This document shows positions 11,926 to 21,897 of a DNA stretch of 62,000 nucleotides, one piece after another. Every line of letters begins with the position of its first letter. Positions within the stretch are counted from its first letter, which is position 1. The stretch comes from Diphasiastrum complanatum. Its lineage: Eukaryota; Streptophyta; Lycopodiopsida; Lycopodiales; Lycopodiaceae. The notes beneath the pieces were generated by a model. It worked only from the letters and a program-made list of their open reading frames with translations. It had not been told where the DNA came from and searched no databases. The position numbers and the translations under genes were made by a program. The stretch is from assembly GCA_029204225.1 (NCBI GenBank), contig CM055113.1, forward strand, positions 19,615,798 through 19,677,797, written 5' to 3'.

Positions 11926-12166
11926 AAGCTTCCACAATAACTTTGATCTTAGAATAATCTGTGGCAATACTATATCTTGATATCACATGTCCAAGCACAA
12001 CTCCGTGGGAAACCCATATCTGACATTTTTCTGGATTAAGAGAAATCTGATATTTGCGACATCTTTCAAATACTTTTTCCAATCGATGAAGGTCTTTCTT
12101 TATCAGATCCGCTACATTAGGATTACAGTGATAGAACTTTGTAACCTTTGAAACTACATCAGGTAC
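11926..12166 (-). pseudogene. gypsy-A RT remnant (end of palm/thumb)
   Basis: The minus strand reads LIKKDLHRLEKVFERCRKYQ, then SLNPEKCQIWVSHGVVLGHVIS, the region just behind the catalytic YxDD of gypsy RT. It joins directly to the RT N-terminal segment, so the palm with the catalytic Asp residues is deleted. The segment cannot encode an active polymerase. Confidence 0.8.
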
Positions 12167-12934
12167 TTAAGGTATGGTATGTTCAATCACTGATGTCAAA
12201 ATACCCTTCAAATCTTGATAAGTCCATGCAAAGCAATCTTGATACTTAATAAGTAACAAGCGGAGTGCTTGATACTGTTCAGGAGTAAGTTGTGATCCAA
12301 CTTGTACAATCTTTTTCAGTTCTCTTGGCTCGGCAAGATTCATTGGCTGCGTCTTAGCTGGGCCATCGTAAACTTCTTTAGATTTTGGCATGTGTTCTTC
12401 AAGTTCACGATGTGCTTTAGGTAACATGATAACCACATCATCCAGTGTATAACGTTTAAAATACTCGAGCATATCATGCTGGACTACGTTTGCTTGTTCT
12501 TTTTCAAAAGGACTTGTCTTGAATCTTCGTTTAGCCTTCTTAGCAGGAATTGATCGTGGAGGGGATGACTTTCGAGATGATAAATCTTTCTTCAAAGGTG
12601 AAGACTTCCTAGATCATGATGTCTTACTAGAAATCTGACTTGAAGACTCATCCTTGACTTTTTTTTTGCCTTTATCTAGTAAAGGTGGCACTTCCTTTGA
12701 ATCAATCTTTCGAGGGGGATTTTCCCATTTCAGGACCGTATTATAATGTTGCTTAGCTTGTTTCTTTGTCATCGATCCTGTGATCCTGTCTTTCTTCAAT
12801 ATAACTGCTTTGGACGGTTTGATTGTTGGATCATCAAGAACATTACGCACTCCAAATCTGATCGGATCCATATGATTTAGAATCTGCTCATTCGTAAGTT
12901 CTGCATTGCCATCATAAGTCAAGACATGACTCAC
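12167..12934 (-). pseudogene. gypsy-A protease-RT linker and RT N-terminus
   Basis: The first half (12934-12614) is a Lys-rich linker. The second (12595-12167) contains LTPEQYQALRLLLIKYQDCF and then AWTYQDLKGI, the conserved entry to gypsy RT (FAWxYxDLKGI). A stop separates the halves. The RT frame runs to IEHTIP, after which the catalytic part is missing. Confidence 0.78.
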
Positions 12935-13102
12935 AGGAATGAGTTCATTCTCAATCGGATCTGGTATAGGTTTGGGTTGATATCTAGGCTACATTCAGCA
13001 CATTTAGTGGAAACGTGATTGGTGTATCCAAAGTTTGATCTAATAAGAAAATCTCACTCAAATCTGATTGATTATCTTGTTGACACATATCCTACTGTAC
13101 AA

Positions 13103-13546
13103 TCAGAGCTTCATTCCAATTGACCGTATCTTTTTGAGAATCGTAATGAGCTCCCAAATTTTTCTGTGGTCGGTCACAAGTGTGATCTGTTGTTGACAAA
13201 TTGTCATCCTCTTTTTGAACCACTGGTTTGATAGTCCAAGTTGTAGGATCAATTTTAACTGCACGTTCACGATTTTCAAAAGTGATTTTTTTGGTACCCA
13301 GTTATGAATTACTTGCGCAACTCGTAACCATGGACGTCCCAATAGAACTCGATAAACATTAGGTGCTTCTGGTAAGTCCATCACTACTGCAATCCTAACA
13401 GGTATATCTTCCACCATTCCTCGTGGATGAACGGTCGTTTGATCAGCTAGCTTAATAGCAAAAGTAGCAGGTTTGATCTTTGTAAGGCCCCATTTTGCAC
13501 ATAGCTTTGTAGAGATCAGGTTAACTCCTGAACCGCCATCTACCAT
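13103..13546 (-). pseudogene. gypsy-A aspartic protease
   Basis: The retroviral-type aspartic protease cleaves the polyprotein. The active-site segment VDGGSGVNLIS is near the start (about 13545-13510), followed by VLLGRPWLR about 65 residues later, the conserved second motif of this protease group. The listed open frame starts inside the domain, and the upstream part is in another frame, so it is broken. Downstream it runs into a low-similarity linker. Confidence 0.85.
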
Positions 13547-14046
13547 GGTTGCCTCTTTAGAAAATTGTCTATGATGTATCGGTAGAGTGATATTCTTTGT
13601 TCACTTTCCCAAGCGGCTCCAACATGGAGTACTTCGTTAGATTCTTCAAATCCAGCATAAAAAAGTGGCTCCTGATGGACTTCTAATCCTTCTTGAGCTA
13701 ACTTTTGCGCTAAGATTTCTTTTGCTTTGGGCCCAACTTCAGGAACTCTCCCAATGAGATATTGATCTTATTAGACAAAATGTTCATGAGTAGTCCTGTT
13801 TGCGGTGCTTCTGGTTTAGTCATCTTGAAGGGTTCTTCAAGATGATGTAACTGATCATTCATATCCGTACGTAAATTTCTTGAAGGCTACAATGGTGAAG
13901 ACCAAACTTCAGTTGTTGATTTAGCAGCTTCAAGCTCCTCTTCTTCTTGCAGATGTTTAATCCACTCCCTCATATTCTGATATCTTCGTTTCTCTACATT
14001 AAGATTTGGATAGACTCCCGATGTTGTTGGTGTAACGGGTATAGAA
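13547..14046 (-). pseudogene. gypsy-A gag-protease linker, interrupted
   Basis: Minus-strand frames show YPNLNVEKRRYQNMREWIKH just after gag, equivalent to YPNVREERRQYQKIQHWVQK in gypsy-B. Beyond it several stops and shifts occur before the protease motif. Confidence 0.6.
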
Positions 14047-15546
14047 TCAGCAGGTACTAGACCCATCTACTGGTTCTTTTTGCTTTTGTGCTCTAGTGAC
14101 CACCATCAAGGGTGCACTTGGTTTATTCTGAGCTACTGGTCTTTGCCTGATTGTTATCAAATTTATAGGTGTTGTAGCTCGTGGTGGCTTCAATCTTGCT
14201 GGACAATATTTATAGCAATGCCCATAACCACAGTCACGACAGAATGGTACAAATTTCTCTTTATTTGGACATTCTACAACTCTGTGATTTTCTCCACATG
14301 CAAAGCATCCAAGTGGTGCTCTGGTCCAATTTCTAGAAGCTTGTTGTTGAGCGGCAGCATAAAGGGCATACTGTTCCGAAGATTCACGTTCTTGATCATT
14401 ACCATAGTTCCATTGCTCAACACTTCCGTAAGGTTTTGGTTCCATCAAATTGGCAGGAGGAGCGGAGTGCTTTGGTGGGGCAGGTAAAGCTAAACGTTCC
14501 GGATATCCAAGAGTAGATTGTCGCGGTCTTACTACTGGATTACCTCCATACTGTGGTTCTCGATATCCCATCTGGGCATACCGTTGTTGAATTATCCGAG
14601 GGTTGAAGTTGCAAAAAGCAGTCTCATGATCAGGTGAATTACACAGATGGCAAACACTGAGTTCCATTCATTTTTTCGAATGAGGACACTCGTTCACTGT
14701 GTGATTTCCTGTACAAATAGAACACCAGACATTTTCCCTGGTAGGAAAAGTCTTTGCAAGCTTTTTAGGTTCCTTGTTTGTTTCCCCGTAGAAATTTTTC
14801 AATGCTTTGATCTTCTCATCAAATTGCAACTGCAACTTTTCCATATGTTTCTGCTGGTTCTTCCAAAGTTTCTTGAACTCATTGAGCGTCATTTCTACAA
14901 TAGCATTGGCATTTGTTGATGCAATAGTGGTGGATGTCATAATAGTCTGCCCTGTTGTATAAGGCAACAGACTGATATTTGGCTCCTCATCTGAATCTTC
15001 ATCCTCCTCTTGAATTGCATCGTCCATAGCATTTTACAAGAGTGCATACTCATTATGGCGTTTCAACTCATGTTTGATCCGTTTAGGTAGACTTGACAAA
15101 AATCACATAATAATGGCATTTTTGTTAATTAGCTCAGGTTCGCATTCAGATCTAAGACGTTTCACCCGTTCAATGTAATCTCGAACCATTTTCCGCTTTC
15201 CCATTTTAATTTTACTTAAAAGTAGGAAAGGGTCTTCCATAAACTTTTGCGGTTTGAACAGTTTGATAAGGGCTCGCTTAACAACCTCCCAATCTGTACG
15301 CTCAGTTTCGTCTTGGTTATAGTACCAATCTTGTGTTGCGTCTGTTAAGGCCATAGGAAACAGCTTAAGTTTATCTTGAGGATAAATCTCATCATAGACT
15401 TCACAGGATTCAGCATAGATTTGAAGAAATCTAACTAGATCTGTTAATCCATTATATTTGGGTGGATCCAAACGGGGTGCTCTTCTAATAATAATTGGAT
15501 TGACTTCCTGTGGAGCACCTCCAGGAGTAGCTTTTGGGACAGCCAT
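14047..15546 (-). pseudogene. gypsy-A gag with four zinc knuckles
   Basis: Capsid part (15546-15103) starts MAVPKATPGG and contains PPKYNGLTDLVRFLQIY, LFPMALTDATQDWYYN and MVRDYIERVKRLRSEC, the Retrotrans_gag family pattern. After an interrupted stretch (15102-15028), an acidic segment and a coiled coil lead to CSICTGNHTVNEC. The next frame (14667-14047) holds CHLCNSPDHETAFC, CFACGENHRVVEC and CRDCGYGHCYKYC. That makes four CX2CX4HX4C-type motifs, which should bind zinc and element RNA. Capsid and knuckle parts share a frame with gypsy-B gag, so this was one protein, now broken by stops near 15100 and 15030 and a frame change near 14668. Confidence 0.88.
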
Positions 15547-16755
15547 CTTTACAAATTTAGATTAAGCAAACAATGAAATTGGATCTAGATTTTTTTAATC
15601 ACAACTATCTCAGATCAGATCTACTAGATCTATTCCATTTTTCAAGAATCTGATTCTATATCATAAAAAAGTTTTTGAGATTCGATCAATCAATACTTCT
15701 CAAAAAAATGATAAATCTCTCAGAATCCAGTTCAAAATATATCAGATTTGATCCAGATTTTGACAAAGACTTGATCTGAAAAATCAAAAACTCAAAATAC
15801 GTCTGTCGAAGGTTCACTAGGCGAAGATTGGCTCGGCGAAGGTTCAATAATGTTATTTTGGGCAAAAAAAAACTCTCTGAACATTTTTTTTTATGATTTC
15901 TTGGAAAATAACCTTCGTCGACCTCTCAGGTAAAAGATCTAAGACGGATACAATTATGGAAAAACGGGTGAAGGTTTTTGACACAAGAACATACGATTTT
16001 TGATGATTGGCGAGGATAAAATTCAAGGTTTTCTATGATCTGATCAAGAAGAGTCTTCGTCGAACTCAAAAATAGTATTTTATTATAAATAGAATGTTTT
16101 GGAAGCTCGACGAAGGTTCTGGTAAAGGATCAAGAGTAATACTGATAAAAAGTGACTTTTTTGACAAAAATATGGCAATATGACAAATGACCCTCTGAAA
16201 CCCTTTCTATTTTTGGTATTATTCTTCACTGACCTGGCATTAGAAGATCTAAATCACACCTGTGCACAAGGAATTGGGCGAAGGTTCATTTCTGTATTTT
16301 TAGGATTTTGATGATTTTTTGGTGTTTTTTGACGGTTTTTTTGATGTTTCTAAAAATCTGCTGGGAATTAATCTTTGCCCTTCAAACTGAAGGTTCTATG
16401 ATCAAAACCTAAGGTGTCTGCAACTCGGCAAAGGTTTCTTGAAAGAGGGTAAAAAGTTCTAAGCTATGATGACGCTTTTTGTCTCTTTTTTATCAAATCT
16501 GGCAGATTTGACTGATTTTTGTTATTTTCTCTAATATCTCAGATCCAAATGGATCTTAAGATTGGTGATTTGGATAGCTTTCCCTATTTTAACAATCAGA
16601 TTTGATTTTAAACAAGCAAATCCACTCAAATCAGACAAAATCAATCCCAAACTAACCCTCAAATGCATATCTAACACTATTCATGCCATGACAAGATGCT
16701 TGAATGCAAGCTAACCATCCAACAATCATGCTGCAAACTAAAAAATTGGCATAGC
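15547..16755 (-). other. gypsy-A 5' leader
   Basis: Untranslated leader between primer site and gag, with no open frame of note. The octamer CGAAGGTT recurs on the plus strand at 15807, 15837, 16111 and 16279, and its reverse complement AACCTTCG at 15910. Confidence 0.6.
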
Positions 16756-16773
16756 TCCTCGGCAACGGCGCCA
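16756..16773 (-). other. gypsy-A primer-binding site, tRNA-Asp type
   Basis: The minus strand reads TGGCGCCGTTGCCGAGGA, which ends in the complement of a tRNA CCA tail and matches the primer site used by several plant gypsy lineages (tRNA-Asp type). It lies four bases inside the LTR end. Confidence 0.85.
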
Positions 16774-16777
16774 AAAT

Positions 16778-17247
16778 TGTAGTGGGTTTCTTTCCTTGCC
16801 TAATCTGAATCCAAGATCTAGTCAATCTAGCATCATAGAGACGGAGTTAGTTGTCACGCGTACGTTTGTTCCCATGAGAGCGATAGTTTATTTCATATTT
16901 CAGCATGAATGGAAGATCTAAATCTAACTCTACATCCATTAACCCTACTCATTAACCCTAAGATCCATTAATATTGGTCCAATCTTGCCACTCTTTTTAT
17001 TCAAATTTAAAAAAGTGTGGGAACCATCAAAATTGGAGGGAAACCCAACTTTATTCACTAACTTGACATTTAGGCCCTGCGACATTAAAAGTCTCGCAAA
17101 AAGGCCTAAAGTCCTTTTATTGACTTTTAATTAATCAATCAAATAACTATGTCATCATCAAGTTGGACTTACACACGCAGGGTGCCAAATTCCTCTCACT
17201 TATTAACTAGGATTAGGGTTGCCTTGGGATCCGCAAACCCTCCAACA
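16778..17247 (-). repeat. gypsy-A 5' LTR (470 bp)
   Basis: On the minus strand it begins TGTTGGAGGG and ends CCCACTACA, next to the primer site. The start is fixed by the change to copia-B coding sequence at 17248. Gypsy-B has the same style of ends (TGTTGGGGG...CTACA). No second copy is present in the window. Confidence 0.8.
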
Positions 17248-18432
17248 GTGCCTACTCTGCAACAAGACTTGCTCTCTGTAGCAAGAATAGCAGATGCACG
17301 GATGCGTGTGACGTTTTTCTACGAAGCATGCAACGTGATTGATGCCAGTACCAGTACTTTCATCGCTCAAGGCAGAAAGAAAGGGAACCTATATCATCTG
17401 AAGGTATGCCTACCTGCATATCAGGTGCATCAAACTCATGACGACTCGCCAGACACTCTGTGGCATAGAAGACTCTGCCACATGAACTCAATGGCACTTT
17501 ACCAAGCAAGCCATCATGGAGCGATAACAGGGGTCAGCATCTCAAATGCAACCAATTCGACCACTTGTGATGCATGTTTGAAGGGCAAGCTGTCACGCAC
17601 ACCATTCATCAAAGACTCCTATAGAACGACAAAGATTCTGGAGCTAGTGCACTCTGACATCTGTGGACCATTCAACGTGATCTCAGTAGGATATTCAAAG
17701 TATTACATAACCTTCGTTGATGATTATAGCAAATTTGTCAAAGTGTATTTCATTCAGAATAAATCTAAAGCACTTGATAAGCTCATAGAATATGTGTATT
17801 GGACTGAGAGATATACAGACAGCAAAGTGAAGCAGATCAGAACAGATCGAGGTGGCGAATACATCTCGAATCGCTTCATTGACTTCTACAATGATCGTAG
17901 CATCATTCACAAAAGAACTGCAGCCTACACACCACAGCACAATAGTGTTGCTGAACGAAAGAACAGGACCTTGATGGAAGCAGCCAGATGCATGATGGCC
18001 TACTCGAAAGCTCCAAGGGCACTGTGGGGTGAAGCAGTAGCTACAGCCGCATACATCCAGAACAAAACAGGCAAGTCTGGTGTTCCTCACACGACAGCAC
18101 ATGAACTATGGTGGGGTAGAAAGCCCAACCTGTCTCACGTTAGAATCTTTGGCTGTGCAGCTTATGCACATTTTCCTGATAAGCTTCGAAAGAAGCTTGA
18201 TGAGAAAGCCGAGCAGGGATTCCTGGTAGGTTATGACAACAACTCGTCATACGACAGAGTCTACATGCCAGACATGAACACTGTGAAAACAATGAGAGAT
18301 GTCAGATTTGATGAGAGCAGGACAATAGCCAATGACAATCCTGTTAGCTACGAAGTTCTAGAAAGACAGTACTATGACCTGCCACCAACGACAAAGGGAG
18401 CAGAGTACGAACACAAAAACGAAGATTTTTGA
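17149..18432 (+). CDS. copia-B integrase ORF, N-terminus from gypsy-A LTR (427 aa)
   Basis: Longest undamaged integrase frame in the window. About the first 33 residues are translated from the antisense gypsy-A LTR, and copia sequence starts at VPTLQQDLL. Then come the gag-pre-integrase zinc site (LWHRRLCHMN about residue 105, CDACLKGK about 141) and the integrase core with all three catalytic residues: VHSDICGP, RTDRGGEY and VAERKNRT. The C-terminal part contains RIFGCAAYAHFPDK and ends at a stop before RT, where copia elements normally read through. The ATG at 17149 lies outside the original gene, so any product would be a chimera. Catalytic completeness is seen; activity is not implied because gag, protease and an intact RT are missing. 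Confidence 0.8.
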   Translation: MSSSSWTYTRRVPNSSHLLTRIRVALGSANPPTVPTLQQDLLSVARIADARMRVTFFYEACNVIDASTSTFIAQGRKKGNLYHLKVCLPAYQVHQTHDDSPDTLWHRRLCHMNSMALYQASHHGAITGVSISNATNSTTCDACLKGKLSRTPFIKDSYRTTKILELVHSDICGPFNVISVGYSKYYITFVDDYSKFVKVYFIQNKSKALDKLIEYVYWTERYTDSKVKQIRTDRGGEYISNRFIDFYNDRSIIHKRTAAYTPQHNSVAERKNRTLMEAARCMMAYSKAPRALWGEAVATAAYIQNKTGKSGVPHTTAHELWWGRKPNLSHVRIFGCAAYAHFPDKLRKKLDEKAEQGFLVGYDNNSSYDRVYMPDMNTVKTMRDVRFDESRTIANDNPVSYEVLERQYYDLPPTTKGAEYEHKNEDF

Positions 18433-20250
18433 GTCATCTCCCATTCGAACGACAAATATGACGAAGAAATATTTGAGAGGCAACCTGCTGCCGCATTTCC
18501 TATAAACCAAAATGGTTCTGGACCAAGGAGAGCAGACAAGGACAAAGGCATAGCTGTTCTAGGAGGATCTCCTAGAAGGTCGACAAGACCACGAAGATCG
18601 CCAGTAAGATATGTGCCAGGCAGCTCATCTTCCACATCAGAAGAGTTCTGTGGGTTTAGTGACGAACCATAGACTTTCAAGGAGACGATTGAAGGTCCAG
18701 AAAAGGACAGATGGATCCAAGCCATGAACGAAGAGATGAAGTCCATGAGGAAGAACCAGGTATGGACGTAGGAGCCATTACCACATAAGCGCAAGGAAGA
18801 CTGTCAAATGCAAATGGGTCTTCAAGCTCAAATATGGACCAGACAAAAATGTGATGAAATACAAGGCAAGACTGGTAGCGAAAGGTTTTTCTCAGAGATA
18901 CGGTATTGACTACTCTGAAACCTTCTCTCCCATCATCAAACATTCGTCCCTACATCTGTTATTTGCATATGTAGTAGCTTGGACATGAACGAGAAGACAA
19001 CCTTCTTGCATGGCGAATTAGATGAAGCGGTCTACATGGATCAACCACCAGGATATATCTCAAATTCACTTCCTGACTATGCATGCAGAATGCATAGAAG
19101 CATCTACGATCTGAAACAATTAGCCCAATAATGGTACAAGAAGAAAGATCAAACCTTGAAATCATTAGGATTCAAGCCTCTGTTGGTTAATTCCGATGTA
19201 TATGTCAGAGCTACAGATGGGCAGATCATCATTGTGGCTGTGTATGTGGACGACACTCTGATATTTTGCAGGAGTGAGTAGCTAATTGTTGAAGTAAAGA
19301 CAGACATCTCGAAACATTTTGAGATCGTGGATCTAGGAGAAGCCAGGTGTTACCTAGGCTTGCAAATTGAAAGGGACTACGAGAGAGGTAAGTTATACCT
19401 TCACCAGTCCATATACACCCAGAAGATCCTAGAGGAATTTGGGATGCTGAACTGCAAAGGAACGAACACTCCAATGCTCGCAGGGACGGTGCTGACAAAT
19501 GATGAATGTCCAAAGACTGAGGAAGAGAGAGAACAGATGTAGTTCACACCTTACAAGAAGCTGATAGGATCACTGATGTACCTTACTGACAACACACATC
19601 CTGATATTGCTTATGCAATATTCAGGATTGAATATAATGCTTTGATGGAGAATGGCACATGGATACTTGTTGATAGACCTCTTAAGAATGTGCTTGGATC
19701 TAGGCTCGACACATTGGAAGACTGCACAATGAATCTGCAACATCTTCAATTAACGAGGGATTATGGCTTGTGTTATTGTCGTGGGGCAGGTTTCAGGATA
19801 CTTTTATACAAGGCGCTAGCTGGGCATCTCTCAAGGACGACTATAAAAGAATCTAGGGAGGATGCACCATCGCATCAGGAGACTCTGGGTCAGCAAGAAG
19901 TAGACCATTGTAGTCCAGTCATCCTACGAAACAGAGTACGTAGCAGCAGGCTAAGGCAGTTCCTGGACGAATTGGGAGAAACAAGAAATGAGCCCTTGGT
20001 CTTGTAGATGGACAACATCTCTGCAATATATCTGATGAAAGATCCCATATTCCATTCCAGAACGAAGCACATTACGATCAAGTACCACTTGATCAGAGAT
20101 CTAATTGAAAAGAATATGCTGCAGACCACCTTCATCGGAACGAAAGACATGGTTGTTGACATCTTCACTAAAGCCCTGGACAAAGGACTCTTTGAGAGAC
20201 AAAGGAGCAATCTCAGAATCGTAAAGCTATCATGCTTTGAGAGGGAGCTG
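18433..20250 (+). pseudogene. copia-B reverse transcriptase and RNase H
   Basis: RT begins with WIQAMNEEMKSMRKNQVWT (about 18714) and has TTFLHGELDEAVYMDQPPGY, VAVYVDDTLIFC (about 19240; YVDD intact) and DLGEARCYLGLQIERDY. Stops lie near 18768, 19129, 19278 and 19540, and the frame shifts near 18800 and 19740. A 74-bp foreign segment interrupts it at 19629-19702. RNase H is fragmented; the DNISAIYLMKD and TKHITIKYHLIRDL segments (20008-20110) are clear. Compared with copia-C, the domain order and length are the same. Confidence 0.85.
19629..19702 (+). other. foreign copia RT piece replacing copia-B sequence
   Basis: Relative to copia-C (FRMSQFYMNPGSTHW), copia-B leaves the alignment after TTCAGGAT and returns at GGCTCGACACATTGG. 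The intervening bases encode YNALMENGTWILVDRPL, the conserved start of a copia RT domain (about 300 codons upstream in the gene). This is an out-of-place RT start from another copia. Confidence 0.7.
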
Positions 20251-20500
20251 AAGAAACGAAATGTTTCTAACTACAAAGCCTTGCTAGCTTTCAACCCTCA
20301 TCCTGATGAAGATGTTCGCGAACACGAAAGTCAGGAGACACGAAGAACGAAAAGTTTCGTGAACATGAAAGTCAAAGAAAATGAAGACGAACGGTTTGCG
20401 AACACGAAAGTCAAAGCAGACGAACACGAACGGTTCGTGAACATGAAATATTCACGAACGAGAACCTTTTGCGGTCCAGTACGAGAGAAAACCTTCTCCT

Positions 20501-20857
20501 AGTACAATTGCTCTTTCCACCACAGAAGCTGAGTACAAGGCAACGTGTAGTGCTGCACAAGAAGCTATATGGTTGAGACAAATCTTGGAAGAGATTGGCA
20601 TGAAATAGAAAAAGCCCACAACTTTACATAGCGACAGTCAGAGTGGCATTCAGCTAGCAAAGAATCCAGTGTTCCATGCGAGAACTAAACACATTGAGAT
20701 CCAATATCACTTCATACGTGAAAGGCTTCTAAGTCATGAAATTTATGTTGTTCATTGTAGCACAGAAGAACAACTAGCTGATATTTTCACTAAGCCACTT
20801 ACTGGAGAAAAGTTTGATAAGTTTAGATCAAAACTTTCTGTATTTAAAGTTTGTTGA
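20501..20857 (+). pseudogene. copia-H RNase H C-terminal half
   Basis: Reads STIALSTTEAEYKATCSAAQ, EAIWLRQILEEIG, then after one in-frame stop HSDSQSGIQLAKNPVFHART and KHIEIQYHFIRE, ADIFTKPL, ending at a natural stop after FKVC. These are the standard RNase H landmarks of Ty1/copia (TEAEY, SDxQSxI, TKHIE, ADIFTK). The polypurine tract TTTAAGGGAGAG follows at 20899-20910. Confidence 0.88.
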
Positions 20858-20910
20858 CTTTAAAGCTATGTATATGACTGTATAAAAAGTGGCTCTACTT
20901 TAAGGGAGAG

Positions 20911-21195
20911 AGTTAGAATTAAAGTTAGAATCACTGTGTTACTATACTGTGGGTCCTATCAGTGGATAAGGATCAGTTGGCCTCGCCACGAGGCAAGTCG
21001 ACGGGACACGCATCCCGCCAACGGCAACCTGGATCATGCATGGGTTGTCTGAGTGAACAACTATATGTACAGTGTAATTTCATTTTGGAAAATATAGTTG
21101 CTATGTGAGCTTGCTGAGGAGAGTGATGTTCTTTCTGTGTTACTGTGTAGCATGATCTGTGTTCCTGTGCAAAGCAAATTCTAAGTGGCTGAACA
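20911..21195 (+). repeat. copia-H LTR, copy 1
   Basis: The 276 bp from AGTTAGAATTAAAG to GCAAATTCTAAGT (20911-21186) match 26688-26963 closely and with equal length. The termini form a short inverted repeat (TTAGAATT/AATTCTAA). The following GGCTGAACA leads into the primer site, so the LTR may end at 21195. Confidence 0.82.
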
Positions 21196-21207
21196 TGGTA
21201 TTAGAAG
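21196..21207 (+). other. copia-H primer-binding site, tRNA-iMet type
   Basis: TGGTATTAGAAG is two bases off TGGTATCAGAGC, the complement of the initiator-Met tRNA 3' end used by most plant copia elements. Confidence 0.65.
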
Positions 21208-21897
21208 ATAGTTCACCCCCCTCCACGCTCCAAAGAGTACCAGCAAGATCATATAAGTACCCAGAAGTACAGATATTTGATCTGATGGTATGACATCAGC
21301 AGATACATTTTAGGTCATGGCTAATCTGCCACTCTTGTAATTCCCTGATTAGTTGTAGATGCTTAATCACTCTAATCTCAGACTTACATAGAGCGAACAT
21401 ACTTACTGGATGATACTTGACATATAGATCAACGAAATATACATACAGTGTACTGTAGTAGTCTGATGCTAGTAAGCAATCAAGACAAAATACAGACAAC
21501 AAGTTCGCTTGCGTGCAAGACGAGCTCTGTTATCAGGATCCATAGAGATCCAATTGTCCGATAGTAAAGTGAGACGATTACTCATGAGAGAACCATGTTT
21601 CTCCCACGCCAACGCACTGCATGGATTTGCATGCAGTGCTTGAAGAAAGCAGAGGAAGATCAATATAGATAATTTCTCTTGTTGTGTCTGATCTCGAATG
21701 CAAATGCGTCTATTGTTACTCGTATGTATGAGTTTTCTTGTTCATTTTAATTCCGCACCTTGGTTGAAACTATGTTGAATGCTGCATTAATTTTATAAAC
21801 ATAGATCAACAGTGTTTGACTACATTCTGGAGGATCGTAGCAATGATTTAACTAGTAGTGTCCAACGATCGCAACTGAACTCCATCCGAGTCACAAG

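Larger units (their letters stand above)
11926..17247 (-). mobile_element. gypsy-A: Ty3/gypsy element, 5' LTR to RT, truncated
   Basis: Reading the minus strand from 17247: LTR (17247-16778), primer site (16773-16756), ~1.2-kb leader, gag, protease, the start of RT and the end of the RT palm, stopping at about 11926. There is no RNase H, integrase or 3' LTR. Gag and the leader style match gypsy-B on the plus strand at 50-53.8 kb, so they belong to one lineage. Its LTR end sits directly against copia-B at 17248, and its cut 3' side abuts copia RT sequence. Confidence 0.88.
20501..21220 (+). mobile_element. copia-H fragment inserted in copia-B LTR: RNase H - LTR - primer site
   Basis: Sequence absent from the matching place in copia-C. 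It starts inside RNase H, passes the polypurine tract and an LTR, and ends about 13 bp beyond a primer-binding-site motif. An LTR with RNase H on its left and a primer site on its right is not the order of a single linear element's end. Confidence 0.75.
17248..21897 (+). mobile_element. copia-B: 5'-truncated Ty1/copia element
   Basis: Starts abruptly inside the end of the protease (VPTLQQDLLSVARI) at the edge of the gypsy-A LTR and continues through integrase, RT, RNase H and a 3' LTR. Copia-C at 38.5-43.6 kb is a close relative along the whole length. Its 3' LTR is split by a 0.72-kb fragment of another copia (H). Confidence 0.88.
20262..21897 (+). repeat. copia-B 3' LTR, split by insertion
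   Basis: From TGTTTCTAACTACAAAGCC the sequence parallels copia-C 42693-43562. The first part carries repeated CGAACACGAAAGTC-like units and TTCNNGAA dyads at 20315, 20356, 20434 and 20451. It is interrupted at 20501-21220 and resumes at CCACGCTCC. Similarity to copia-C ends near 21897 (ATCCGAG); whether the last ~60 bp belong to the LTR or to flanking sequence is unclear. Confidence 0.75.

Noticed and set aside
16756-16773. Possible tRNA gene
   Set aside because: Only the 3'-end complement of a tRNA is present, at an LTR edge; it is a primer-binding site. The same holds for the TGGTATCAGAGC motifs.
17695-18102. Minus-strand 135-aa frame opposite the copia-B integrase, with a similar one at 39714-40142
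   Set aside because: Antisense shadow of conserved integrase coding sequence; its conservation follows the plus-strand protein.
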